DNA of 64,000 bases from Lytechinus pictus (lineage: Eukaryota > Echinodermata > Echinoidea > Temnopleuroida > Toxopneustidae). Made by a program: the position numbers and the translations under genes. The notes beneath the pieces are model-generated. The model saw only the letters and a list, made by a program, of their open reading frames with translations, made no database searches and was not told where the DNA came from. Location: contig NC_087252.1 in NCBI RefSeq assembly GCF_037042905.1, forward strand, positions 38,334,556 through 38,398,555, read 5' to 3'. How positions within the stretch are numbered: the stretch's first letter is position 1; each line of letters starts with the position of its first letter. Below are positions 34,154 to 47,800 of this stretch, piece after piece.

Positions 34154-36076
34154 TGATCCCCAGTGGCTCAGAGTACACTAATAAAAATCGCTGACTATTT
34201 GTTTTATATAAAAAGCTTCAGTTGTATGTTTTACCTATATTTTACTTATTATATTTTGATATTGGATTTGATATGTATATTCATGCAATATTTAAGACTA
34301 CGTTTTTAATAAACAAATTATGTATACTGAAAGGTTATGCTGAAGTGATAGAGTTTTATTTTGATATGATAATACCATGATCATCAGATTGTAAGATTGC
34401 CTCTCAAAATGTTGCGGCTTGACTCGCTTTATTAAAAAAATATATTAAGTGCCTGCGCAGAACAGACTTCTCGTCCTGTGCATACGCGTATGTTTGGCCA
34501 ATTTAATTTCCTAACTTCGTCACAGAAATTACGACGCAGATCTAACTGCTGCCTTAAATGACCTTGCAGTGAAAACCTATTTTGTGATTATGTTTTGTTT
34601 TGCTTTTCAATTTTACATCAGCACCCCCAAAGTCAAAATGTTGCTCCCAGTGCCCTGACCGCCATGCTACGTTTAATTAATGCCACAGCGGGGTCGATGA
34701 ACAGAATCCCGATTGACCAAAACTATACAAGTGGTCGGTTAGGGTTCGGTTTTGTTTGCGCGACAGTAGCATCATACCTGTCAAATATTTGTTTTCGAGA
34801 AATATTTCACAATACACAATGTGATAAAAACAAGTACTACATTATTTGAAATTATTCAGTATGATTTTAATATACCAACAATGTAACAAAACCAATGCAT
34901 GTCACTAGACATTATGAATGACATTGAATGACATGAAATCTACTTCAATTTACATGCAGTGTATGAAAATTACAAATAATGCTTTCGAAATGAATTGAAA
35001 TATACTTCATTATATTAGATGTATATAGAGTTTTCAGCACAAACTATAAAATGTAAAATATATTTTTTCTAGATAACTTTGTTGAAGTGACACTACTGAA
35101 AAATATCAGCACGATCATAAAAATTCGATTATTTTTATGCAGTGTTCTTTTTTTTTAATCTCATATTATCTTTTCTTGTCCCTGTTCTTCTCTTTCTTCT
35201 TCTTTTTCATCAACATCGTCATCATTAACATCACCATCTTCACCTCCTCCAAAGCCGCCTTCTTCTTCTCCTTCTTCTTTTTCTTTTTCTTCACCGTCTC
35301 TTCTTCCTATGCTCCACATCCTACTTTATTTCTTGTATTATTTTCTTTTCCCCTCTTAATCTCTTCTTTCATTTACACCTACTATTCAAGATATCTTGGT
35401 GAATACTATGAATACAAATATAACAGAATAAAAAATAGGTTAAGCAATTTCAAAATTGTATTATTTACTGTAATTGCTATAACTTATGATTTATTTAAGC
35501 TATTCTTTGGAATTCAATAATTGATGAATTAAAAAATATGATTAAAGATCTTGACATGATCAAAGGAGATAGACCAACTAAACAATAAATAAAAAGCTTT
35601 CATTTCTGCATGTTTTGCGTTTAAATTATCATGATCGTTTTAATATTTCACTATTAAGATTGCGATGAACGAGTGCATCAAATTTTATTGTGGCGCAAGC
35701 GCTCTTTTCGTTATTTTTCTTAATATCTACGCTACATTGCATTATCGTTATAGTATCATGTAAACAATCTTTGGAACTATGTTTCTTGGCAAACACGATG
35801 CTACACATATAACCTTACATTGAATACTTTATCTAGCGTCATACTTAAACACAAATAAGTACAAATACATTCTAGAAAATATTGAAGGTCAGGTCAACCC
35901 AACAAAAGAGTCGATTTGAATAAATAGAGGGAAAATGGAACAAAACATTTGACAATTTATCGAAATCCGAGGTAAAGTAAGACAATCTGATTTAACTTTT
36001 TAGATTTACTTATTTGAAAAATCAGTGATATGCATGCCATGTCACACACCCATTGTTCCCATTTAAAAATTCTTAT
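34154..36076. other. Intergenic; TTC-rich tract and one unexplained open segment
   Basis: 35190-35310 is TTC/TCA-rich; the Phe/Ser-rich frame over it is an artefact. 34613-34849 (+) is an open segment after a possible acceptor TTTTACATCAG, with sequons NAT and NYT and a hydrophobic patch GFGFVCATVASYL. No partner exon in a suitable phase was found, so it is not called a gene. Confidence 0.4.
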
Positions 36077-36668
36077 TTAAAGGAGAATGAAACCCTTGAA
36101 ACCAGCTGAATCCATATCAAAGAGAAAAATCAAAGAAACATATTGTTGAAAGTTTGAGGAAAATTGAATGAATAATAAGAAAGTTATGAGCATTTGAATA
36201 TCGAGATCACTAATGCCATGTAGATCCTCCCATTGGCAATGCGACCAAGATCTGTGATGTCACACACGTACAACTCCCTCATTACTTTAGTACTTATTTC
36301 ACTTATATTCTCACTTTAATAGAGTCTATCACAAGGTGAGGTGTTCTTTTTATGAGAGGACAAGTACAGAGGTTTCACAACATTATATCATTGATGAATC
36401 GTTTGTCATATGATTAGAATGAGCAAAAAGAGATGTTTTGGTGTATATGTTCAGTGTCCAAAATGGGAGTGTTGTTCATTTGTGACATCATAGATCTTGG
36501 TCGCACTGCCAATAGGAGGATCTCCATAGCATTAGTGATCTCGACATTCAAATGCTCATTACTCTTCTATTGCTAGTCCTATTTTACTCAAACTTTTGTT
36601 GATCTTATTCTTTGATTTTTCTGCTTTCACAAAAGCTAACTTGCTCCAAGAGTTTCATTCTCCTTTAA
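36077..36668. mobile_element. 592-bp MITE with inverted arms of about 190 bp and TTAA ends
   Basis: TTAAAGGAGAATGAAACCCT at left, AGAGTTTCATTCTCCTTTAA at right. Inner pairs GACCAAGATCTGTGATGTCA / TGACATCATAGATCTTGGTC. TTAA at both outer ends could be a piggyBac-like target duplication or part of the terminal repeat. Confidence 0.85.
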
Positions 36669-37383
36669 TAAACGGATGTGGAATATTTCGATTTACCTCC
36701 CTAACATGATACGTAAAACTTAGTTTGATTTGTGATGGAACATGAATTACCATTCACTGTAATTCGTATAGATTTGTCATCCTCTGTAGTTTTCGATACT
36801 TTACATAACATGACATAGGATTTGTGCGTAACATCATCAGGTCACTTTACAATGCTACCAGGATATGCATGTAAATGTTTTCCAAAAAAAAAAATTAAGC
36901 GAGGTTTAACTTCCCCCTACTTGCTAAACTTTAAATTCTAATTTTGAAGAAATTGTTAGTATTTTCCCTACCGGGTATTCCTTTGTATGTTATAATTAAC
37001 TTGTTGAAATAGACAAAACTTTTGACATCACAATACAAACGATATAGATATAAATATAAATATTTCGAGTGTAGGCCAATGCGTATATTCAAATTTTAAG
37101 ACATATCAGATTTTACACTATATAGGTACAATTTTATGTGATAATCATTATATACACATATAATAACTGAATTTGCAAACAAACATCTGTTCTCAATCTC
37201 CCTGTTAAATTCAGTAGAAAATTAAAGCGTACAGTTATGTCATATTTACAATGATGTTATTTTCAGTGACGATTTATTAACAGAGTCATAATTATACAAA
37301 TATTACATCATATCTATTTTCTATCCAAACACTTCCTGCCATTTCACCGTTAACGCCAATGCATTGCCGATCTATAAGCAGGA
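36669..37383. other. Intergenic, nothing recognised
   Basis: AT-rich; no gene or repeat structure could be supported. Confidence 0.35.
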
Positions 37384-37556
37384 GGGTGTTTCATAAAGCT
37401 GTTCGTAAGTTAAGAGCGACTTTAAGAACGACTGGTGAACCTTTCTTGTAGTAAATGGTATATTGAATTGGCGATGGTTTAGCGCGTAAGAAGGGTTCAC
37501 CAGTCGCTCTTAAAGTCGCTCTTAACTTACGAACAGCTTTATGAAACGGCCCCCAG
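37384..37556. mobile_element. GTTTCATAAAG MITE, copy 2
   Basis: Left GTGTTTCATAAAGCTGTTCG, right CGAACAGCTTTATGAAACGG then CCCCC. Arms of about 60 bp nearly identical to copy 1. Confidence 0.9.
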
Positions 37557-37935
37557 GTATCAATGTACAAAGCGTTCGTCGCGTCTTACAGCATACGAAA
37601 AAAACTTCCAACCCATTATCAAAAAGCCGATATCATACACTCAGCATGGTGCATATCACTACCACCCACACGCGCACACGCACACAATTACATCACTGCG
37701 CAGACATTCTCATGCAAACTCTTTCTAGGTCAAAATTATTTAGGTCCATGTCATAGACGTTTGAAGCATGCCTATTTGAGGTACATACATATGTAAAATG
37801 AAAACAAAAATGTGTACTCTATCAATTTCAAACTAATCTTATCAAATCATTTCATATCAGTTGGTGAAAAATGGCAGGCCTACTGCCGTAGATTTGCTTA
37901 AACTCATATTCTAAATGACGACCAAAAAACAAATT

Positions 37936-38149
37936 CGCACTAAAAAAAAAAGAAATGTTAACTAAACATTTGAAAGGTTGGAGGAGTGACAACATTTTCT
38001 AAATGTTGCATTTAGCACTTTAAATGGTTCTACCCAACACTTAAAATGTTTGATTAAGCTTTATAAAAGGTTGGATGTAACATTTGGAAAAGGTTGTTAC
38101 TCCTCCAACCTTTCAAATGTTGATTTAACATTCGAATTTTTAGAGTGCG
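37936..38149. mobile_element. CGCACT-ended MITE
   Basis: Left CGCACTAAAAAAAAAAGAAA then ACATTTGAAAGGTTGGAGGA; right complement ending TTTTTAGAGTGCG. Inside, AAATGTT motifs alternate with complements. Confidence 0.8.
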
Positions 38150-38749
38150 TCTATCTCGCGGCATGGTAAATTTACCATACGAAAGTTTTCTTTGGAACAT
38201 ATTTACAGTTTATTCTCCAGAAATAATTAATTTATTTAAATATCAGACTTTATATCAAGGCCTATTGTTCAGTACCCTGATTTCAGCATTCCATTTGAAA
38301 TATGAAAAATGTTTTAAAATAAATTAGATACATTTAAAAATATAAAAATCAAAGTTAAGGGCTTCGTAACACACGAAAAGGTTATCATTAAAACAAATAC
38401 CATGCAAACTGTTGCATGCTGGAACTCCCAGCATGCATTCGATTCATTATTTAATAAGCATGATTTGATTCTTGCAAAAGGATTGTTACAGTAAGTTTAG
38501 CATAAATTACAGACTAAAGAGCACTGAAAACAATATGTTAATTGTAAATTAACGTGGTTTGCCTACATTCGACTGCTGGTCAAAAACATGTAAATGATTG
38601 TTGGATTATATGCATGATTTTAACTAGGCACTAATTCTCCATTATTTTCTTCGTTTTCTGGTACCCAAACTAATAGGCTAAATTTCATAAAATAGTAAAG
38701 CTAGAGGCGCTCTAACATCTTAACTTCTTCTTTAAAGTTATATTTTTTT
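38150..38749. other. 3' flank of gene B
   Basis: On the minus strand this follows the gene B stop. TTTATT at 38231-38236 gives an AATAAA about 515 bp downstream of the stop, a possible poly(A) signal. No gene seen. Confidence 0.35.
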
Positions 38750-38874
38750 CTAATGAGAACACAAATGCGACGAAATAAAGGAAGCGCTGAGAGCTACGAA
38801 CAATGAAGGCGCTATCACATGTGCGCTCGATCTCCACTGATCAGATTTGGCCGTCCATAGTCCAGAGTTGCCAC
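38750..38874 (-). CDS. Gene B: terminal exon with GPI-type signal
   Basis: Acceptor CATTTTCTTATGGCAG, phase 1 in, open for 41 codons, then TAG at 38750-38752. The end reads RSSAHVIAPSLFVALSASF and then ISSHLCSH: small residues (SSA), a spacer and a hydrophobic tail at the very C-terminus, as in GPI-anchor signals. It restores a stop in the right frame and resembles gene A exon 12 in layout, but sequence similarity is weak. The preceding intron carries a LINE and MITEs. Confidence 0.5.
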
Positions 38875-41800
38875 CTGCCATAAGAAAATGGTTGTGTATA
38901 TATATAATTGAAACAACTATAGGCAATCCGGGCTTATATATAAATAAATGGAGTAAATTTCATTGACCAGAATGCTAAAAATTTCACAAAAATCTGATAA
39001 CAAATAACGAAGTTATTGAATTGTCAAGTTTAAAATATTTTTGTGAAACAGGTAATTATGCACATCGTCATGGGTGTCCATTAGGTGGGCTAATGATGTC
39101 ATATCCCTATTGTCCTTTTTCTTATGTTATGACATGAAATCATAATTTCATTTTTCATACTTGTGTGAATAATCTCCTTTATGATAAAATAGGTGGCAGA
39201 AATGGATATCTAATGAATTAAATCAGTTTTCATCCAAATTATTTAGTTAGTTTAGTTTACTCCAACGATATTGTAGGACCATGCCTGTTCAGCGACCAAG
39301 GAGAATGTCTATTGCTGCTCTTCTTCAGACAAAATTAGATGCGCTACTTATGATGGCAGGGAGAAGTGGCAGGGAAAAACCTCCATGAAAAACACACGAA
39401 AATCGAAAATCACTCAAAATCATAGGCAATCTTCTCCCAATGCTTATCCAGTCCATTCTTAAATAAAATCACTGAACAAGCAGTAACTACATCTTCTGGG
39501 TGACTGTACCATACATCTATCACTCGGTTAGCAAATAAAAAAAACCGCACATTAAGACGTGAATATCTTTTCCCTAGCTTTAGGAAATGACCACGTGTTT
39601 TACCACCATTTCTTAGACAGAAAAGCTCAGAACTTGTATCCTAGTAACCACGCAGATATTTGTACGCATCAATCATGTCACCTCTTTTTTCATCTGTGAC
39701 TGAGTGATGGCACTTTCAGGAGGCGAAGACGTTCAGAGTACGAAATGTGTTTAATACCTGGGATCAATTTAGTGGCTCTACGTTGGACACTATCTAACCG
39801 CCTCTGCTCACCCAGCTTATACGGTGACCACGCAGCCTGGCCATACTCTAAGATTGGGCGAATAATATACTTCAACAAAAGCTTAATAGAGGTCTTATTC
39901 AAATGAACAAAAAATATTCTTTTAATACCACTTTGTAACCACTTTAGAAAGACGTGAGTCTACTTGAACTCCTAAATCTCTCTCACTCTCACATTCCCGT
40001 AGAACAATCGATTTCGAACCTTTGGTCCTAATGATACTCAGAGTCAGACCTACTTCTTTCAATCTTCAAAACAGTACATTTATCTGGGTAAAAAATATAA
40101 CTGCCACTTATCAGCCAAGGCCTCAAGCTCAGTCAAATCATCTTGCAATTTACCGGTGACCCCTGGAACATCAGAACGAACATACAACTTAATATTGTCA
40201 GCAAACAGCTTGGCTGAAGTCTGCACCGAAGCTGGGAGATCATTTACATATATTAAAAACAAAATGGGGCCGAGAACACTGCCCTGGAGTATTCCACTGC
40301 AATCTTCTGACCAGTGGGAGTGTTGACCACTGACAACGAACCTCTGACGTCTACCAAGCAGAAAGTCTCTAATCCATGCATGCATTTTACCTTTGACTAC
40401 AAGAGCTTGAAATTTGCTAAGAAGTCGGTGATGGGGAACAGTGTCAAAGGCTTCCATAAAATCCATGGACACTGCATCTATACTACCGCCACCATCCAAG
40501 GACTCACTCATCCAGGACTTCTAAAAACTGTGTAGTACAAGAACGTCCAGCAATAAAACCTTGCTGATGAACAGAGAGGAGGTCATTCTCCTGGAGATGA
40601 CGAATAAGAAGCTTTCAATTAAACTTTCATATAACACATGTCAGACTGACAGGCCTGTAGTTTCTACCCTCTGACATGCTACCCTTCTTGAATACCGGGG
40701 TCACATTAGCACTCTTCCAGTCTTCAGACAAAACTCCTTGTCCTACACTTTTCTGAAACAGAATGAAAATAGGTAAGCAAAGTACACCAGCTAACTCCTT
40801 GAGTACACGTTGATGGATCTGGTCTGGTCCAGGGGCTTTACTTGGTTGCAATTTACACAGAAGATTGAATACATCATTCGAGGATATCTCTATGTCATCA
40901 AACGGAGCAATAAAATCAGCCAAAGTGGGAACTGGCACGTCATTCATATTCTCCTGAGTAAATACTGATGTGAAAACATCCTGCAAAACTTCAGCATTTT
41001 CCTTGTTCGAAGTAGTAGTACTCCCATCAGGTTTGACAATGTTGGCAACTGATTCCCGGAGAGTGGAAAATATTTGAATAAACATAAATTCATGTAACAA
41101 ATACAAAAGAACCAGTGGGGATATGAAATCACCAGTTTGCGCATTAAATAACGACACAACGACATGCATAAAACTGTTTTCATGTGCCTAGTCAGGGTCC
41201 TTAATATGTACCCACATCTACGGGACCTCCTGAAAATGAAAATCATTTTCGATTGTTTCAATGGGAAATAATTGATATACATTTACCTAGTTTAGGTTTG
41301 TCTATGTCAATGAGAAATATTCAAAATCCTTAATTTCGATTGAATTCGTGCATGGTTGTTGTTAGTATACTGAAAAAACATTGGCGGAAAATAGGAAAGT
41401 TATAAAAAGAATATGAGTACTGAATATAGGCCCACCAATGTAATGCTACCGTCACATTTCCCCTACGGCGACCATACGACGAGTCGAAAACAGCCGTTAT
41501 ATTCACTTTTATTCAAACCACCTATATATAGCTGGTACAAAACGGCTGTTTTTTAGACTAGCCTACGGCCGCCGTAGGGAAATGTGACTGGGTATAACAG
41601 ACTCCAAACGGACCGATTATATGCCATTCGAAACAATGTAATAGCTTTGATCGGTCTGGAGTCGGCTTTGTTTGTGTGACTGAGGTATTACCTGTATCTT
41701 GCATCGTTTGTCTAGCTTCGGGTGGGAGAGTGGTAACAATATCCTCTGTATAATAAAAGAAATACGTGAATTATAGACATGAATTTAAAACGAAATCAAT

Positions 41801-44800
41801 TATGATGATAAAGATTCTTTAAAAAGAAAGGGATTGTTCAACTTCATTCCGGATTTGAATTTCGAAATCAATTATGATGATAAAGATTCTTTAAAAAGAA
41901 AGGGATTGTTCAACTTCATTCCGGATTTGAATTTCGAAATCAATTATGATGATAAAGATTCTTTAAAAAAAAGGGATTGTTCAACTTCATTCCGGATTTG
42001 AATAATCATAGTTCTTTTTCTTGCAGCTAAAGCTTTAATAATAATTACAAACCTTTAGGGGCTTTTAGGTCAGACAAGAATCCCCTGAGTATATTCTTTT
42101 TAGACAATCGGTGTTTTAATTGCTGCAATGGTGATGGCTAATTACTAATGTCCATATTGACTCCGAAGTTCATAGTACAAAGGGAAAATAAACACTTTCT
42201 TACTTCAAATCATCTTCTGATACGTATGATACTACCGCAAGTAGGACTTCACATGCCACATGTTCGTTAACCTACACGTAAGTTACTCAATCCATTAATG
42301 TACGGAATGTTTTCTATAGTTTAAGAATTTTAGAAAGTAGGTTTTCTCACCGAGTCTTGTCCTGAATTTGAAGTCTGCGCAGTCCCCAGTGCCGTACATG
42401 TTCCTTGGACATATCTGCCCTTCGTAGGTGCTGTCGTCCGAGAGGTCACGAAGAATGAAAGTTTGTTGGGCCGACCAGGCGTCGGGACGAGGATACACGG
42501 TGTCTGCTAAGGGCTGCTCTGGATAGAATCGTACACTGCTTCGTCCATTTACGTCCTAATGAAGTAAAGTAATATCGTGATAATTGTGACGGTAATATAT
42601 AGGCCCTAACAACAAATGAAATAATAGCTAGCCCTACAAGTGACACCAATCATGCTATTAGGAATAGAAGAACTGTAAAAGTAACGATAAAGATGATTAT
42701 TATAATAATAATAACAATATTTATTATTACCAACAGGGTTAGGGTGATATATAACAATAATGACAATGACACTGGCAATGGTGATGCTTATGGTGATATC
42801 AAGAATAGAAGAGTAGTAATGATAAAGATGATGATAGTGATTCTCATTGAACCCTAACTCGTATCTTTTCCTCGTAAGTCTCTCTTGTTCCTTCCCTTCG
42901 AAAAAACTGTAGCATTACCAGAAAAAAACTTTCCAATCAATTTAGTCATAATGTCTTCTTTAATTGTAAGGCACATCTTCTGCAATTACATCTTAATTGT
43001 ATGACAGAAGTCCATAATGATAAAAGTAACAATAATAGATTATAACACCATTGCATAGTGATCATTCGCAAATTAGATCCGATACTTATATGACTTTGAA
43101 TTCGTCGTTACCTCTATCCATGTCTTTCTGTAGTAAATATCATATGCCTCGATCTCTATGGTGTCCTGAAGTGCCTCTTGAAGATTAGCTCCAGGTGTCC
43201 ATCGTAATGTGTAGATGTGACGGCGAGTGCCATGGAAACTACTGGTAACCTGAGGGGCCAGAGGGCGTCCTATATTCAAGGATCAATTGCATAAAAATAT
43301 TTATAACGAGAACTATGATTCTAGTGAATAGCAGTTCTAGCCCGCAACCAATATCTATCTTCAATAAATATAATTTGTTTGATAAAAAAATGTCAGGAAC
43401 CAATGTTTTGAAAATTAAAATTTTAAGAATATTCAATTCTCTCTGAAAAAGTTTTATCATATTTGGCTTCTTTCCTTTACCGTTATCTGCACTAAAAACT
43501 TGCCCTCAATTCTTGACCACTCGGGATTTTAAGATTAAGTATCGTATTTTTGACAGTGCTATGTTCATCGATGACATTTATGACGCATTGGTATTATTCT
43601 TGGACCTCTAGTCCTTCGCCTTTGATCCTTGGTCTTAAAATGGGCAGTTCGGATTACCAAATTCATTTTTGTTTTAATTATTGCTGGTAACATTGATATG
43701 ATTGGTGTTTATTCCGCCAATGAAACCGCCATCTCTGGTAAAATTGCGTTTCTTTAATCAATGAAGACTACCCGGTATGTACTGGGCTACCGATATGGTA
43801 CAAGTCGCTGTAATAATGCACCATCTTGCGTCTGTGGCGAAAGTACTGATAAATAAAATGGCGTCGCAACGACGTAACTCACCACTGACTTGAATAGTGG
43901 TATTTGATGACCCCAGTCGATTGTATGCCACGCACGTGTAGTTTCCATAATCCCGTCTCGGATCCAATGATATTATGACGAGTCTGTGGAAAAGATTGCT
44001 ATGTGATCGTTCCATCGGAGATATCGATATTAGGAATCGTGATAAAGTCAAACGTGAATTGACGGCAGTTGCATGATTATAACACGAGGTGGTACAAATA
44101 CACATAATGTACAAATTGAAGCTTGGCAAGACATGAAATTGTTAGTTGATGGAAACATTGAAGGCAAATACATGCACACTGACTAACAATGTACATACAC
44201 AGGAGATCATCGAAAAAAAATGATAGTTTAGGTATTGATTCAAATTATGATATTTAAAGATAATAAGCCAATCTACTATTATGCATAGGGGCAGGTTAAA
44301 TGTGTTCTGTCAAATTATCTTGAAGACTGAGAAACACAAATCCTCAGCGTTGATCACAATTTTCAATTTGACTTTAAAAACCGTAGCTTTTTAAATTTCA
44401 ATCTTTTGTTTCAGCGTCCAACATAAGTTTGAAATACTTTCATTGTAAAAATACTTAAAAAGACTATTACATTCATGGTGCGCTAGAGTGCATACGAGAT
44501 TGTGAATGAGTGCTAAACTACGGTGAAAAAAAATAGTTTACATATTTCATAGAGATATTCAAATGAGTGAGAGTAATGAATTAAAAAATAAATAAAAGTA
44601 AATTAATTGATATGAATTAAATAAGTTCAGCCATGTCAGCTTATTATAGCCAAAATGTGTTTCTGTAGCTGTTATAATAGTCAATATTCACTAGTAGCTG
44701 GGAGAGAGAGAGAGGAAGTAGGAACGATACAAACAATAAGACAATAAGCGCGAAGCGCAATATATTTTCATTTATTTGCGTCTTTGGAATAAATGTATGC

Positions 44801-47800
44801 GTTCCTCATGCAGGTTTCAAATTATTACATGAATACAAATAGGCCTCTCTCAATACAGGAGTATGGGGTTGATGACGAAATGTTCTCCCGCTACTTGCCT
44901 AGTAAAGTTCTCATAACAAAGCAAAGGAATCCTGCTCGATTGTGTTAGTGGAAACGGGGACAGCGGAAGAAACGAGACCGAGGTGATGGAGAAAGGGGTT
45001 AGTTACACTGAAACAGCAATAGAATTGTGTTAGTATCAGGAGAATGTTTAGGATCCACACAATGAGTTAGTACGCCACACCATGCACAAAAATAATCAAT
45101 AAGTTAGAAGTGGTGTTCGTGAATGAAAAAGGATAACATTACAAGTCAGTTTGTGTTTAGAACTGGAAGGTGTGAGTCTGATGGGTTTGTGTAACCTTGA
45201 CCATTTATCCAGCATATTTATACATACTATGGCGCGCCACTTCTATTAGATTGAGAGACCGTTAAATTCTTAATTTTTTGCAAGTTCCATTTATTAGTGG
45301 TGACTTGCATTTTCTAATGTCAAAGTATTTTTTTTTCTAAAGTTGATTCCTGATTTGTGTCATGCATTTCTATTTTGTTTGGTAGATTGAATATATCAGC
45401 TTGAGAGCTGCCTGTTTTGTTTTGTTTTCAAATAAACCAATAAAAAAATAAAATTTAATTCAATTTCTTGATATCAAAAATTGTGAATTTGAATTAACAA
45501 GACATGATTTTGATACATTAAAACGAATGATTTTTTTTATACAACGAAATCGATTTTCTGGCATGAAGATTTTAAATCTTGACATACATAATTACAATTT
45601 ACTGATAAACGGCTTGACATGCGTACGTCGACACACGCTGTTTAATTGTCCACGGGCCCACTGCAGAGAGAGAGCTACGTTTGATTAAAACTCAAAATAT
45701 CGAGTTTAAGTCCCTAATACGCACTGTTGATTGGCTGAAAGTCGATTTGAGTTTAAAATGTTAGAGTTGCGTTTGATTGCACTCTTGCTACAACCAGCCC
45801 CTAATGCCACAGTCCCTTAATGAGCATACTGATATCACAATTATGGACAGCAAGTGAGCAATAAACCTTCATCTTTTATCAGAAATTTATTAAAGTTTTC
45901 AGACATTGATTAAAGTTTTCATTTGTATGAAAATAAAAGAAAGAATAAAAAGATAAATTGATTGGTTTTATTCATTATACTGACGATTGGCCTGTATAGA
46001 ATTAAGACAGGTAACTTAAAATATCATCCAGGATAGTCGAGATTCCTTTTAATATTTCTACTGGGTTGTTTATCCTGCACAAGAGTGAAAGCTTAGAGAG
46101 AAATCCCTAATATTACACTGAAGAATACGTAGGCTATCATGTCGGTCCTTCGGGTAAACCAAAGCTCATAGTTTGGTTTTCATGCTCTTTTTATACATAT
46201 TTCTCAAATAGATCTCTTAAAGTATTCTTGGCATCCGATTACAATTATTCCCATTTTTTTCATTCGCATTGACGTAACCAATGTCAGGATGTTCTCTGGA
46301 TTGTCGCTGCAATGTTATGCTACCGTCACAACGAAACCGACTCCAATCCAACCAATGGCATTATGTTATTGGAAAAAACGTAATAGAAATGGGGCCCGTT
46401 TCATAAAGAACTTTCAACTGTTGTAACTTTGCCATAATGGCAACTACCATGGCAACAGGGCTCAGCAGCCAATAGTAATCAAGGTTTCCATGGTAGTTGC
46501 CATAATGGCAGTTACAACAGTTGCAAGTCCTTTATGAAACGGGCCCCAGGCCGATCTGGGGCCCGTAACACAAAGCTTAGCAATGGTCGTAGAACGTTTT
46601 TCTACAATTGATTGCATAGACTTCACTTGTACAATCAATCGTAGAAATCAAACGTACGATTAATCGCAAACCTTTGTGTTACGGGACCCTGGAGTCAGTC
46701 TCATCGGTGTGACAACGGGGAGATTTTGAACCGCGGCACTCGACGGATTTAAGAACACAGTAAAACTATTGAAAAATGCCCGTAAAATGACAAAGGTCAG
46801 CTGGGAAGTCTTTGGTGAACAGTAGTTTCATCCTAAGTTTCAGAGCTCAGGGCCCTGGGAACAATTTTTGAGAAGGGGTGCTGAGATAAATTTGAATAAA
46901 GCAAAAAGCAAAACAAAAAGAAGTTTTCACAACTAAAATGGAGATCAAATTGGTCCCAAAAATTTGAAAAGCAAAACAAAAAAAAGGCTTCATTACAAAA
47001 TAGGGGTCGTTTTGGTTACAGTTTACATTTTGACACTTCTTCCAGAATACCTGGGAGTGTTCCGTATGAAGAATAATACACGTAACACCCCCAAAGTAAT
47101 TTTTGGGGTGCTTCAGTTCCCCCAGCACCCCCGCTTCCCAGGGCAATGTCGGAGCTGACGAAAATTTGCAAGTATATCATTTGTCCTGAGTACAAGACGA
47201 AACTGCTGTTTTGATTCACCCATTAACGACAATGACTTCTTTGTTGTTCATTGTCACAAAGGGCATTAAGCAATACATTTTCTCCGTTCTTTATTCCGTC
47301 GTGCATTGTAGAGCAAAAATTCTACCATAGCGTTATGGTCAGATCTAGAACACTTGAAGCCATACCACACGTTTTGTATGGACACCACCCAGTCCTACCT
47401 GTTATCTGAACTCTGCGATGTGAGGGTAAGGTTTTTATTGTCTTTCATCCAGTAGAATCTGGCTTTCGGTACAGCTTTGACGTTACACTGGAGCAGAAGA
47501 TACTTCCCCTCCCCGACGCGAATGTCTGGAGAAAGGGTCTGTACTTCGGGAGCATCTGAGGGAGAAAATGAAACCAGAGGCTAAGGTTAAATTTGTGTCC
47601 GGCGAGAGTTTCATGAGGAATTTTGTCAGTGATTAGGGAGTTTCCGCACAGCGACTTACGGAGGATTAAAAAACAGAGAAAATTTATTGTCAAATGCCCT
47701 TCATTACAAAGAACATTACCAAAATTGTTTGTTTGTTTTTTCGAAAATTGGTGAATCAAAACAGCAGTTTAGTCCTGGGGCCGTTTCATAAAACTGTTCG

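Noticed and set aside
35137..35520. 127-residue Phe/Ser-rich + frame
   Set aside because: Arises from a TTC-rich tract followed by AT-rich DNA; no domain, splice or paralogue support.
41218..41230. Acceptor TTTTCATTTTCAG followed by a short open run as the gene B last exon
   Set aside because: Encodes only about eight residues with no anchor; 38750-38874 fits phase and gives an anchor-like end.
46847..47219. Open frames of 64-99 residues on both strands
   Set aside because: They lie across the family H insertion and its flanks; no coding features.
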